This document shows, piece after piece, positions 34,231-42,550 of a stretch of DNA of 64,000 nucleotides (position 1 is its first letter; each line of letters begins with the position of its first letter). Origin of the DNA: Pedobacter hiemivivus (GTDB taxonomy: Bacteria; Bacteroidota; Bacteroidia; Sphingobacteriales; Sphingobacteriaceae); the NCBI RefSeq assembly GCF_004331685.1, contig NZ_SJSM01000009.1:124001-188000 (forward strand), given 5' to 3'. Made by a program: the position numbers and the translations under genes. The notes under the pieces were generated by a model. It did no database searches. It saw only the letters and a list, made by a program, of their open reading frames with translations, and was not told the origin of the DNA.

Positions 34231-36507
34231 GTGCAGATATTACGCTATTTCCTGATCCTATTATTACTCCCCTTTTCTGTGCTTTCGCAACAGAAGACAA
34301 AGATCAATGTTGACAGTTGGACAACCTCTCGTGTCGATGCAAAAAAGAACATATCCTATTTAAAAAACCCTGTTTTTAGACAAGACAATGCGACACTCAC
34401 CTGTGATAGTGCTGTTTTTTATATAACTGAGAATGTTTTTGATGCCTATAGAAATGTACACATCAATCAGGGAGATACCATTAATATCTATTCCGATTAT
34501 TTAAATTATAACGGGAACACTAAAATCGCCCATTTAACGGAGAATGTTAAAATGATAGACAGGGAATCTACATTGACGACAAATATCCTGGATTATAACA
34601 TGGCGACCAAATATGGGACTTACATAACAGGAGGTAAAATTGTGAGTAAGGATGTAACCTTAACCAGTAAAAACGGTTATTATTTTTCCAATAGTCGCGA
34701 TGCTTTTTTCCGTTACAATGTAGTCGTGGTAACACCAGAAACTGTGATTAATTCAGATACCTTACGCTACAATACCTTAACTAACTGGACCTATTTCTAC
34801 GGTCCGACCAATATAAAGGGTAAGGATGACAACCTGTATACCGAAAATGGAGCTTATAACACCAAGACTCAATATGCCTATTTTGGAAAGAAAAATCTGT
34901 ATACAACAGGCTCAAAATCCCTTAAAGGTGATAGTTTGTATTATGATGGGATAGCCGGCTATGGTAAAGCGGTAAGAAACATTATTTTTAAAGACACGAC
35001 TGATAAAATGGTGATGTATGGTCAGCTAGGTTATTACTACAAAATAGATCAAAAGACGATTGTGACCAAGAACCCTTATGTAGGTATGGGCACCGCCGAC
35101 TCTATAAAGGTGAATGACAAATTGCAACCCGACAGTTTGTGGATGGGTGCTGATACTTTGGAGACCCAAATGGTGCTTAAAAAAACCTTAACACTCATTT
35201 CATCGCCAGTAATTAAAAAAGACAATGAGCTTGGGGAAGAGGAGAAAGAAGAGAAAAAGGTAGGCTTTTCAAAACCTAAGGTTACTGCAACTGAGGAGAA
35301 CATTTCAGAAAAAAAACAGAAAAGACTTGACAAAAGGAATGGAAAAGGAAAAGAAGCAGCTAAACTACCGCTGAAAAATGACAAGATCACTTTAGGAAAA
35401 GATAGTTTGGCTAAAGACAGCTCATTGAAGGATAGCCTCGCTATTCCTAAAAAAGCCATCCCATTATTAAAGGATTCTCTCCTCGTTTCTAAAGCTGATT
35501 CTTTGACAAAAAAAGGGAAAGACAGCACCGGGAAAGTGTTAAAATCGACCCTACAATTAGCAAAAGGAAAGATTGACACGACCCTAAAAGGCAAGCTACC
35601 TAAGGACCAAATAAAGTCTCTACCTAAGGATACTGTACCTTTTAACCCGCAAGACACCGTTCGGACCAGGGTGATTAAAGCCTACCATAATGTACGCGTA
35701 TATAAGTCCAATATGCAAGCTACCGCCGATTCTTTATTTTACACAAGTGCAGACTCTACGCTTCGCTGGTACCGAGATCCCATTTTATGGTCGGAAGGCT
35801 CACAACAAACGGGAGATACCATTTACCTGCAATTGAAAAACAAGAAGCTAAATGCCGTTCAGGTAATTCAAAATGCTTTCCTTGTCAATGTCAATGCGGA
35901 TTCGGCAAGATATAACCAGATCAAAGGAAGATTGATTACCGCCTTTTTTAAAGAGGGAAAACTGCAAAATATGTTTGTAGATGGAAATGCAGAAAGCATC
36001 TTTTTCAACCAAAATGAAAAGAAGATTTATACGGATATGAACCAAACGGTTAGCAGCCGATTAAAGGTTCTTTTTAAAAATAAAGAAATTGCAAAAATTG
36101 TAATCATTAGAGAGCCTGAGGGGGTTAGAACTCCTATTCCTGAGTTAAAAGAAGATGTTTTCCTTACCGGTTTTAAATGGAAACCTGAACTAAGGCCGCT
36201 TTCTAAAAAAGAGGTGATTAATGGCAAACCTAAGGCTAAAGCTCCAGCTAAGAAGGCTACACCTGCAGCCTCAAAAACAACGGGTAAGCCTGCTGCAGCA
36301 ACTAAAGGCAAAACAGAGCAGAAAGGGACACCGGTTGATCAAAGAGATACAGTTAAGAAGGCGACTCCTGTCCTTAAAAAGGACAGCACAGCAGTTGTCC
36401 CTGTTGCACCTAGAACGGAGGTTACGCCTATTAAGACTAATCCCGATACGACAAAGGTAAAAACAGATACAATTAAACCTGTTTCTGCTCCTTTAAAAAA
36501 GATATAA
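34231..36507 (+). CDS. OstA/LptA-like envelope protein with long Lys/Ser/Thr-rich insert
   Basis: Probable periplasmic component of lipopolysaccharide transport. The GTG start gives a Sec signal (QILRYFLILLLLPFSVLSQQ). Beta-jellyroll repeats of OstA type follow at about 25-300: LTCDSAVFYITENVFDAYRN, GDTINIYSDYLNYNG, IAHLTENVKMIDRESTL, LKGDSLYYDG. A charged insert of about 150 residues (ENISEKKQKRLDKRN..., KDSLAKDSSLKDSL) splits these from further strands at about 480-640. The last 110 residues are Lys/Pro/Thr/Ala-rich. At 758 residues it far exceeds E. coli LptA. Its end overlaps convergent rdgB by 35 bp. Confidence 0.82.
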   Translation: MQILRYFLILLLLPFSVLSQQKTKINVDSWTTSRVDAKKNISYLKNPVFRQDNATLTCDSAVFYITENVFDAYRNVHINQGDTINIYSDYLNYNGNTKIAHLTENVKMIDRESTLTTNILDYNMATKYGTYITGGKIVSKDVTLTSKNGYYFSNSRDAFFRYNVVVVTPETVINSDTLRYNTLTNWTYFYGPTNIKGKDDNLYTENGAYNTKTQYAYFGKKNLYTTGSKSLKGDSLYYDGIAGYGKAVRNIIFKDTTDKMVMYGQLGYYYKIDQKTIVTKNPYVGMGTADSIKVNDKLQPDSLWMGADTLETQMVLKKTLTLISSPVIKKDNELGEEEKEEKKVGFSKPKVTATEENISEKKQKRLDKRNGKGKEAAKLPLKNDKITLGKDSLAKDSSLKDSLAIPKKAIPLLKDSLLVSKADSLTKKGKDSTGKVLKSTLQLAKGKIDTTLKGKLPKDQIKSLPKDTVPFNPQDTVRTRVIKAYHNVRVYKSNMQATADSLFYTSADSTLRWYRDPILWSEGSQQTGDTIYLQLKNKKLNAVQVIQNAFLVNVNADSARYNQIKGRLITAFFKEGKLQNMFVDGNAESIFFNQNEKKIYTDMNQTVSSRLKVLFKNKEIAKIVIIREPEGVRTPIPELKEDVFLTGFKWKPELRPLSKKEVINGKPKAKAPAKKATPAASKTTGKPAAATKGKTEQKGTPVDQRDTVKKATPVLKKDSTAVVPVAPRTEVTPIKTNPDTTKVKTDTIKPVSAPLKKI

Positions 36508-37057
36508 GCTCTTTCATGGCTAATGCCCGGTGGCTAATCCGATTCTTTTGTTCCATACTCATTTCGGCAAATGAATGGTCATAACCATCAGGCACAAAAA
36601 TTGGATCGTACCCAAAACCTTGTGCTCCAGTTGGAGTTTCCCGGATGGTTCCATTTACAATGCCTTCAAATAGAAAATTCTCTCCTCCGCGCATCAAAGA
36701 AATAACAGTTCTGAAGCGTGCCTTTCTATTGGTCTGCCCCTCCATCTTTTGAAGCACGAGTGTTAAATTTGCCTGATCATCCCTAACACCTGAATATCTG
36801 GCCGAAAAAATACCAGGCTCCTGATTTAGGGCTTCTACTTCCAATCCGCTATCATCGGCAAAGCAATCCATATGATAATGCTCAACAACATAACTACTTT
36901 TCAGCGTTGCATTTTCGGCAAAAGTACTGCCGGTTTCAGGAATATCAGTTGTACAACCTATATCATTTAGGTTTAATACGTTATAATCATTTAAAAGTAG
37001 GTTACGAACTTCTTGAGTTTTGTGTTGGTTATTGGTAGCAAATACGAGTTCTCTCAT
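36473..37057 (-). CDS. rdgB: Non-canonical purine NTP pyrophosphatase (RdgB/HAM1)
   Basis: Hydrolyses dITP/XTP to keep deaminated purines out of DNA and RNA. It opens MRELVFATNNQHKTQEVRNL (substrate-binding TNNxxK). It carries CFADDSGLEVEALNQEPGIF with the metal Asp pair, FEGIVNGTIRETPTGAQGFG and GYDPIFVPDG, and ends with SHRALAMKELISFL. The start at 37057 is preferred over one 11 codons upstream because it fits the family opening and clears the preceding stop by 2 bp. It is co-transcribed with the possible HolD-like gene. The last 35 bp are shared in antisense with the OstA-like gene. Confidence 0.95.
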   Translation of the reverse strand: MRELVFATNNQHKTQEVRNLLLNDYNVLNLNDIGCTTDIPETGSTFAENATLKSSYVVEHYHMDCFADDSGLEVEALNQEPGIFSARYSGVRDDQANLTLVLQKMEGQTNRKARFRTVISLMRGGENFLFEGIVNGTIRETPTGAQGFGYDPIFVPDGYDHSFAEMSMEQKNRISHRALAMKELISFLKEQKQV

Positions 37058-37059
37058 TG

Positions 37060-37611
37060 TTATAATCCAAGGTTTTGAAGACTTCCCCACAGTGCTTTTT
37101 TTCCAGCCGGGTTTTTATCCAGCGTTTTCAATTCGGCAGAGAAGATCATTCTTATTGTTCCCTCCTGTACAATTACATTTTCTGGATGCACAGTAGCCAA
37201 CGAAAGCTCTGCTGCTGTTACCCCAAATGCAAAAATGAGTGTGCTTGAGAAGTAATCTTGTAGTGCTTGAAAGCCTGTACCCTTGTATTTTGCATAGTTT
37301 AACAATGCAAAATCGTTGGCACTAAGATTTACTGACTTTACAATTTTCCTTAGCAATTCACGTCCCATTTCATCACTTACCTCATTTTCCTCATCGTTGA
37401 CAAGGATCAGGATATTGCGTTTATTATTGCCTAAAAACTTAAAGTCGACAGTTTGCGCTACAGGCGAAGCCGAAGGTTGGCTAATGGACGCAGATCTAAC
37501 CGCAGCAGAAACCACCGTATCCACCTGAATACCAGGCTCATTTACCAGATAAACATCATCGGTGAAAAATAAATGCAGGGCTGCTTTGTCGGCTGTTAAT
37601 TCGCTATCCAT
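37060..37611 (-). CDS. Unannotated 183-residue protein, possibly a HolD (Pol III psi)-like subunit
   Basis: No named family is obvious. Residues 20-60 are Ser/Ala-rich and probably a linker. A compact domain follows: FKFLGNNKRNILILVNDEEN (a beta strand), LLRKIVKSVNLSANDFALLN, then strands STLIFAFGVTAAEL and ENVIVQEGTIRMIFSAELKT, and finally KNPAGKKALWGSLQNL at 166-181. The order strand / LL..l.ls.d...L / NP..KkaLW..L at the end resembles E. coli DNA polymerase III psi (HolD), which ends with NPTARAALWQQI. This is inference from pattern. The gene is 2 bp from rdgB, so the two are coupled. Confidence 0.6.
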   Translation of the reverse strand: MDSELTADKAALHLFFTDDVYLVNEPGIQVDTVVSAAVRSASISQPSASPVAQTVDFKFLGNNKRNILILVNDEENEVSDEMGRELLRKIVKSVNLSANDFALLNYAKYKGTGFQALQDYFSSTLIFAFGVTAAELSLATVHPENVIVQEGTIRMIFSAELKTLDKNPAGKKALWGSLQNLGL

Positions 37612-37722
37612 TAATGATAATTTTACTGGGAATATTTTTTCTGTTAAAATTAGTTAAATATCTTATTATAGTGCCTTTATTTATTACTTTTATGCCTTAA
37701 AAATGTACACTATATAACTTTC

Positions 37723-38220
37723 GTGAACGCAGTTTATCGTATTATTACTTTAGGTCTTTTTACTTCTGGTGCATTTGCACAAAATGTAGCCACCATTAAT
37801 GGGAAGCCTATAACTAATAAAGAGTTTATGTGGTTTTACAAAAAAAATCATGGTGGAAACGCGAATGCGTCTGCTAAAGATTTAGAGACCTATTTAAACC
37901 AGTACATCAATTTTAAGCTTAAAGTTTTGGATGCAAGGGAAATGGGCTTAGATACAGACACAGCTTATCTTGCAGAGATAAAAAACTATGAAACGACATT
38001 AGCTGCTCAAAAAAGGGCATCTAAGACAAGCATGACCTATACAATGGTCTTGAATGAATATAAAGAGGCGGCTTTAATGTTTAATGTCTCGGAGATAAAA
38101 ATATGGAATAAGTTGAAAGATGATCAAGATAGTCTGGAAAGAGATTGGACGGATTCACTTAGAAGGAAATATACAGTGAAGATTAACCAGAATGAAGTAA
38201 AGAAACTGGCAAAGTTGTAA
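37723..38220 (+). CDS. Short SurA-N-like secreted protein (GTG start)
   Basis: A 165-residue periplasmic protein. It has a signal peptide (NAVYRIITLGLFTSGAFAQ) and then the start of a SurA/PpiC chaperone domain: VATINGKPITNKEFMWFYKK, LETYLNQYINFKLKVLDARE and GLDTDTAYLAEIKNYETTLA. No rotamase (PpiC) domain follows, so it is either a stand-alone chaperone module or a truncated peptidyl-prolyl isomerase. GTG is the only usable start for the signal peptide; no in-frame ATG precedes it. It lies 65 bp before a full SurA-like gene on the same strand, which has its own promoter box at 38249. Confidence 0.75.
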   Translation: MNAVYRIITLGLFTSGAFAQNVATINGKPITNKEFMWFYKKNHGGNANASAKDLETYLNQYINFKLKVLDAREMGLDTDTAYLAEIKNYETTLAAQKRASKTSMTYTMVLNEYKEAALMFNVSEIKIWNKLKDDQDSLERDWTDSLRRKYTVKINQNEVKKLAKL

Positions 38221-38248
38221 AAAACTAGCCATTAGCTATTGAGAATAT

Positions 38249-38256
38249 TAAATTTG
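38249..38256 (+). promoter_or_regulatory. Predicted -7 element of the SurA-like gene
   Basis: TAAATTTG is an exact TAnnTTTG match, 29 nt before the ATG at 38286. No strong -33 partner. Confidence 0.5.
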
Positions 38257-38285
38257 CAAAACGAATACAATTGAACAAACATATA

Positions 38286-39650
38286 ATGAAGAAATTTTTA
38301 ATGATTACAGGCGGATTAATCTGTTTGTTTTTAAATACTCAGGCACAAAAAAAGAATATAGACAAGGTCGTTGCGGTATTGGGAAGCAACATTATTCTAT
38401 TATCTGATTTAAACCAGCAGTATGCTCAATATCTAAACATGGGTAATCCTGATAACCCAAGCGTTAAGTGTGAAATATTACGCCAGATTCTTACCAATAA
38501 GCTTTTAAAACAACAAGCGGAGATTGACTCGATCACTGTTGACGAAAGTCAGATTGATGAAGAGGTAGACAAACGTATGCGCTATCAAATTCAAAAAGCT
38601 GGTGGACAAGAGCGTTTAGAGCAATTCCTAAATCGTTCGGTATTGCAGTACAAAGACGAAATCAGACCTGACATTAAAGAGCAGTTGATTTCGAGAAAAA
38701 TGGAATCACACATCACTCAGGACATTAATATTACTCCTCTTGAAGTAAAAAAATATTTCGATTCTTATAAAAAAGATAGTCTGCCGGATATCCCAACTGA
38801 GTTTGAGGTTGGAGAAATTGTAATGTTCCCTAAGCTGACTAAAGCGGAAAAACAAAAGTTTCATGATAAGATTGATGCTTTACGTTTAAGAGTAAAGAGC
38901 GGTGAGGACTTTGCGTTCCTAGCGAAATCTTATTCTGAAGACCCTGGATCGGCACCAGAAGGTGGTGACCTTGGATTTTTTGACCGTAAGGCGATGGTAA
39001 AAGAATTTACTGCTCAGGCATTTAAATTAAAAGCTGGAGAAGTATCGAATGTTTTTGAAACTGAGCATGGTTTCCATATTTTACAGGTTATAGAACGTCG
39101 CGGAGAGCAGGTTCAAGCTCGCCATATTTTGATTCGTCCGCAAAATACGCCAGCCAGTATGGATCGTATTAAACTTAAAGCCGATACGATATACAAGAGT
39201 TTAGTGTCTAAGAAAGTTCCATTCTCTTTTGCAGCATCACAATATTCAGACAACAAAGAATCTCAGTACAATGGAGGGATGTTATTATATGCAGATAATG
39301 TAACCGCCAGAACTTCTTTTATCCCAGCGGATAAATTAGATCCAAAAGTATTCCTTGTTGCAGATACCATGAAAGTTGGAGAAATATCCGCTCCTACTCT
39401 ATTCACTGATCAAAGTGGCAAAGAAGGTTACAAAATCATTTACTTAAAATCTAAGATACCTCCTCATAAAGCTAATTTAGAACAGGATTATGCTAAGTTT
39501 AAGGAATATGCACAACAGGATAAAGTAAACCGTGAATTAAGTGCATGGTTTGAGAAAAAAAGAGTGAACACGTATGTTCGTATAGACGAAGATTATACGG
39601 ACTGCGCTGAACTAAAAATGTGGACTTCTCAAATCTCAGCAAAAAAATAA
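38286..39650 (+). CDS. SurA-like periplasmic chaperone / peptidyl-prolyl isomerase
   Basis: Helps fold outer membrane proteins. The signal peptide (MKKFLMITGGLICLFLNTQA) is followed by the SurA N-domain (KVVAVLGSNIILLSDLNQQY, CEILRQILTNKLLKQQA). Two parvulin domains follow: the first at about 165-265 (GEDFAFLAKSYSEDPGSAPE, GDLGFFDRKAMVKEF, FETEHGFHILQV), the second at about 270-385 and more divergent (ARHILIRPQN, YNGGMLLYADN). The start at 38286 gives a proper leader; the in-frame TTG five codons upstream does not. The MoxR gene starts 6 bp after the stop, so the two are probably co-transcribed. Confidence 0.93.
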   Translation: MKKFLMITGGLICLFLNTQAQKKNIDKVVAVLGSNIILLSDLNQQYAQYLNMGNPDNPSVKCEILRQILTNKLLKQQAEIDSITVDESQIDEEVDKRMRYQIQKAGGQERLEQFLNRSVLQYKDEIRPDIKEQLISRKMESHITQDINITPLEVKKYFDSYKKDSLPDIPTEFEVGEIVMFPKLTKAEKQKFHDKIDALRLRVKSGEDFAFLAKSYSEDPGSAPEGGDLGFFDRKAMVKEFTAQAFKLKAGEVSNVFETEHGFHILQVIERRGEQVQARHILIRPQNTPASMDRIKLKADTIYKSLVSKKVPFSFAASQYSDNKESQYNGGMLLYADNVTARTSFIPADKLDPKVFLVADTMKVGEISAPTLFTDQSGKEGYKIIYLKSKIPPHKANLEQDYAKFKEYAQQDKVNRELSAWFEKKRVNTYVRIDEDYTDCAELKMWTSQISAKK

Positions 39651-39656
39651 GCGCTC

Positions 39657-40619
39657 ATGCAGTTTGACAATGACATAAAGGCCGTTGATGCGCTGCATCA
39701 ATCCTACAAAAGCATCAAAGCCGAAATAGGAAAGGTTGTTATCGGACAGGACGAGATCATCAAGTCTGTTCTGATATCCATTTTTAGCAATGGACATTGT
39801 TTGCTGGTTGGTGTTCCAGGTCTGGCCAAAACGTTACTCGTTCAAACGGTAGCAAATGTGTTGGACCTCGACTTTAACAGAATACAGTTTACCCCCGATC
39901 TGATGCCTAGTGACATCATAGGGGCTGAAATCCTGGGTGAAGACAGAAACTTCAAATTCATTAACGGACCGATATTCTCTAATATTATTCTTGCCGATGA
40001 GATCAACAGGACACCGCCTAAAACTCAGGCGGCCCTATTGGAGGCCATGCAGGAAAAAGCAATCACAGCAGCCGGATTAAGGCACGTATTGCCAAATCCT
40101 TTCTTTGTACTCGCGACCCAGAATCCTATTGAGCAAGAGGGTACCTATCCCCTTCCGGAGGCTCAGCTAGACAGGTTTATGTTCAATGTCCTGTTAGGCT
40201 ATCCTTCATTTGAGGATGAAATGACTATCGTTAAAAATACGACCAGCAATCATGAGGTTGTATTAAATAAAATCATCAATGCAAGTCAGATACAATACTT
40301 CCAAAAACTGGTAAGAAATATTCCCGTAACTGACAATGTTGTTGAATATGCAGTCAAGCTGGTTAGCAAAACACGCCCCAATACCCCATTATCTACCGAG
40401 GAGGTAAATAAGTATGTAAACTGGGGTGCTGGCCCAAGAGCCTCACAATTCCTGATTATAGGCGCTAAATGCCATGCGGCAATTAGCGGCAAATATGCAC
40501 CTGATATTGAAGATGTACAGGCCGTAGCAGAGGCGATTCTTCGCCATAGAATTGTACGAAATTACCGTGCAGAGGCCGAAGGTCTTTCGATAGAGCACAT
40601 CATCAAAAACCTTTTTTAA
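39657..40619 (+). CDS. MoxR family AAA+ ATPase
   Basis: MoxR ATPases act as chaperones, usually beside DUF58 and VWA proteins. Walker A is LLVGVPGLAKTLLVQ (about 45-58) and Walker B is NIILADEINRTPPKTQAALL. VLATQNPIEQEGTYPLPEAQ is the MoxR signature, and the arginine finger region is LDRFMFNVLLGYP. The length of 320 residues is standard and the protein is cytoplasmic. Here no DUF58 or VWA gene follows; the next gene is a convergent GDPD, and the upstream partner is a SurA-like chaperone. The client is therefore not evident from context. Confidence 0.95.
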   Translation: MQFDNDIKAVDALHQSYKSIKAEIGKVVIGQDEIIKSVLISIFSNGHCLLVGVPGLAKTLLVQTVANVLDLDFNRIQFTPDLMPSDIIGAEILGEDRNFKFINGPIFSNIILADEINRTPPKTQAALLEAMQEKAITAAGLRHVLPNPFFVLATQNPIEQEGTYPLPEAQLDRFMFNVLLGYPSFEDEMTIVKNTTSNHEVVLNKIINASQIQYFQKLVRNIPVTDNVVEYAVKLVSKTRPNTPLSTEEVNKYVNWGAGPRASQFLIIGAKCHAAISGKYAPDIEDVQAVAEAILRHRIVRNYRAEAEGLSIEHIIKNLF

Positions 40620-40629
40620 ATCCCCTTCT

Positions 40630-41508
40630 TTATTCTTGCATCACACGGGTGTACTGATTTGGATAATCAGTAATTACGCCATCTACACCCAGGTTAATTA
40701 AGTACTTCATATCTTTTGCTGTGTTTACCGTCCATGGGATAATTTTTACCCCCGCAGCATGACAACGATCTACTAAGCCTTTTCCAACCAGCACATAGTA
40801 TGGGCTGTAATAGGTTGGTGTAAAACCCAATGCCTGAATCCCATCTTCAAAATCCTGCTTCTCATCTACCATTAATGATGTTTTTATAGCTGGGAAGTAC
40901 TCATGGAGATACTGAAGTGGACGAAGATCAAGCGACTGGATGACCACTCTTTTTGTCAGTTTCTTTGCTTTTACAATATCCATGATCCGTTCGACAAACA
41001 CCGAAGCATCTGGCTGGAATTCCTCATCCCCTTTCCTGATCAAGGAGGTTTCTATATTATAAGTTGGCTTTGGTAACTTATTTGCCTTTACATATGCCTC
41101 TACAGAGTCTATCACATCTACCAGCAGTGGCTTGTGGATTTTTAGCTTCATCTGGCCAGGGAAACGCTTATGCACCTTACTGCCCACATCAAACTTTTCG
41201 ATCTCTGAATAGTTCATTTTATACATATTGTAGGTCTTCTCATCCTTAAAAGTGATTGCCTTTCCATCCGGCCTGGTGCTAATCTCGTTGTTAAAGTATG
41301 GTTCGTGAGAAAGCACAACCTGTCCGTCCTGGGAGATCACCACGCCCATATTAAGTACATTTACATTGAGATCTAAAGCCTTGAGCATTCCCGGGAGGGT
41401 ATTCTCGGGCATAATCCCCCTAGCTCCCTGATGACCAATAAGCAGAAATTTTTGAGCATGTACCTGAATGGCTGAGACTAAAATTATAATCAGTAATATT
41501 TTCTTCAT
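40630..41508 (-). CDS. Secreted GDPD-fold protein lacking canonical catalytic residues
   Basis: By fold a glycerophosphodiester phosphodiesterase: signal peptide 1-18 (ending IQVHA), then GHQGARGIMPENTLPGM, VVISQDGQVVLSHEP, and near the C-terminus WTVNTAKDMKYLINLGVDG and ITDYP. In active enzymes the first motif is HRG and the metal pair is in LExDV. Here Arg is Gln27, and the Glu and Asp positions read Asn53 and Gly55 (VLNMGVV). His26, E35 and His68 remain. The codons are clear and the frame is intact, so this is probably a pseudoenzyme or an altered-specificity protein. It lies convergent to the MoxR gene. Confidence 0.85.
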   Translation of the reverse strand: MKKILLIIILVSAIQVHAQKFLLIGHQGARGIMPENTLPGMLKALDLNVNVLNMGVVISQDGQVVLSHEPYFNNEISTRPDGKAITFKDEKTYNMYKMNYSEIEKFDVGSKVHKRFPGQMKLKIHKPLLVDVIDSVEAYVKANKLPKPTYNIETSLIRKGDEEFQPDASVFVERIMDIVKAKKLTKRVVIQSLDLRPLQYLHEYFPAIKTSLMVDEKQDFEDGIQALGFTPTYYSPYYVLVGKGLVDRCHAAGVKIIPWTVNTAKDMKYLINLGVDGVITDYPNQYTRVMQE

Positions 41509-41553
41509 TTATTTTGTATAACGGCTCAAAATAAGGATTTATTGGCTGCAAAC

Positions 41554-41596
41554 AAAAAAAGGGGCTTTACCATTTACATGATAAAAGCCCCTTTTT
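41554..41596 (-). terminator. Terminator of the NTF2-like gene
   Basis: 13-bp arms 41556-41568 and 41584-41596 (centred on GGGGC/GCCCC) around a 15-nt loop. A/T tracts on both sides allow use in both directions. It lies 17 bp after the minus-strand stop at 41614. Confidence 0.85.
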
Positions 41597-41613
41597 GGAT
41601 CAAATGAGTTTAT

Positions 41614-42471
41614 TTAGCGTTCTGCTGCTGTAAAAATCTGAGCAATAATATTCCAGTTATGATCTGGCTGACGCTCATAAATAAACACGTAATTGAAGCT
41701 TTCTCTTAGGTCTGCTTTATAATCTACAGTAGCAATACCATAAGTATAAGCCAAATCACCACCATCTGCTTTATTTGCTTTAGTTGTTTTTAGCGATACT
41801 TTGTCTACCATACTATTAAAGAAGGGCAATATTTTATCTTTACCAACAATTGGCTCATATCCCGGGAATATCAATCTTGCATCAGGATTCAGGAAACCTG
41901 AAAAAGCAGAAATACCATAAGTTTTTAAAGTTGTATTTAGTGTTTTTTCTGTAGTTGCAACAATATCTGCACCTGCAGCTCTCACCTTATCATTTAGAAA
42001 CTTTGGTTTATAAGACTCTTTAGGCTCTATATACTCGGGAGTTACTTTGTTTAATGGTTTATTACTTGAAGTACCTAAATCCAAAACAAGTTCCCATTTG
42101 CCATTATTTTCTTTCCATACAGACAAATATTGTCCGTATGATGGCTTAGTACCAGCTTCCGTGTATGGACCGGTTGTAAAGCCCCAATCACCACTTTTTG
42201 ACACTCTTGCATATGCAGGTGTCCAGCTAATATTTTTACTATCCGGCTGCGCTGCATAAAAAGTTTTAGCATTTACAGGATTTGGTCTAAAGACAAGGCC
42301 GTCTGCTGCTGCGAAAGCAATATATGCAGCTTTCGAACCATTTTTTGCAAAGCTATCTGCAAATTCTTTTTCAGCTTTCACGAGAGATTTAGTGCTTCCA
42401 TCAGATTTTTGGGCGTAAGCTCCAAGGGTTAGAGAAGCGGCAATAATTGTATAAAGAAACTTGTTCATCAT
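41614..42471 (-). CDS. Secreted protein with two NTF2-like (DUF4440/SnoaL) domains
   Basis: A 285-residue periplasmic protein with a signal peptide ending LTLGAYAQ. Two related cone-shaped NTF2-like modules are visible. The first, at about 30-140, has LVKAEKEFADSFAKNGSKAA, GDWGFTTGPYTEAGTKPSYG, and YLSVWKENNGKWELVLDLG. The second, at about 170-283, has FLNPDARLIFPGYEP, DLAYTYGIATVDYK, and YVFIYERQPDHNWNIIAQIF. The family has no common activity; roles range from enzymes to small-molecule binding. It is transcribed alone with its own terminator. The function remains open. Confidence 0.8.
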   Translation of the reverse strand: MMNKFLYTIIAASLTLGAYAQKSDGSTKSLVKAEKEFADSFAKNGSKAAYIAFAAADGLVFRPNPVNAKTFYAAQPDSKNISWTPAYARVSKSGDWGFTTGPYTEAGTKPSYGQYLSVWKENNGKWELVLDLGTSSNKPLNKVTPEYIEPKESYKPKFLNDKVRAAGADIVATTEKTLNTTLKTYGISAFSGFLNPDARLIFPGYEPIVGKDKILPFFNSMVDKVSLKTTKANKADGGDLAYTYGIATVDYKADLRESFNYVFIYERQPDHNWNIIAQIFTAAER

Positions 42472-42550
42472 TATGTTTAAATAGTTTGCGATACGAATAT
42501 AGGGTTTGGGATTATTTCTCTTTTAAAAAGTAATTAACAATTAAACAATC

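Noticed and set aside
35076..35657. 193-codon minus-strand frame opposite the OstA-like gene
   Set aside because: Ser/Phe/Leu-rich antisense of a Lys/Glu-rich insert; typical shadow of biased composition.
37715..37722. TAACTTTC as promoter of the GTG-started SurA-N-like gene
   Set aside because: It directly abuts the GTG, so transcription would begin inside the coding sequence and remove the start of the signal peptide; the last base also mismatches.
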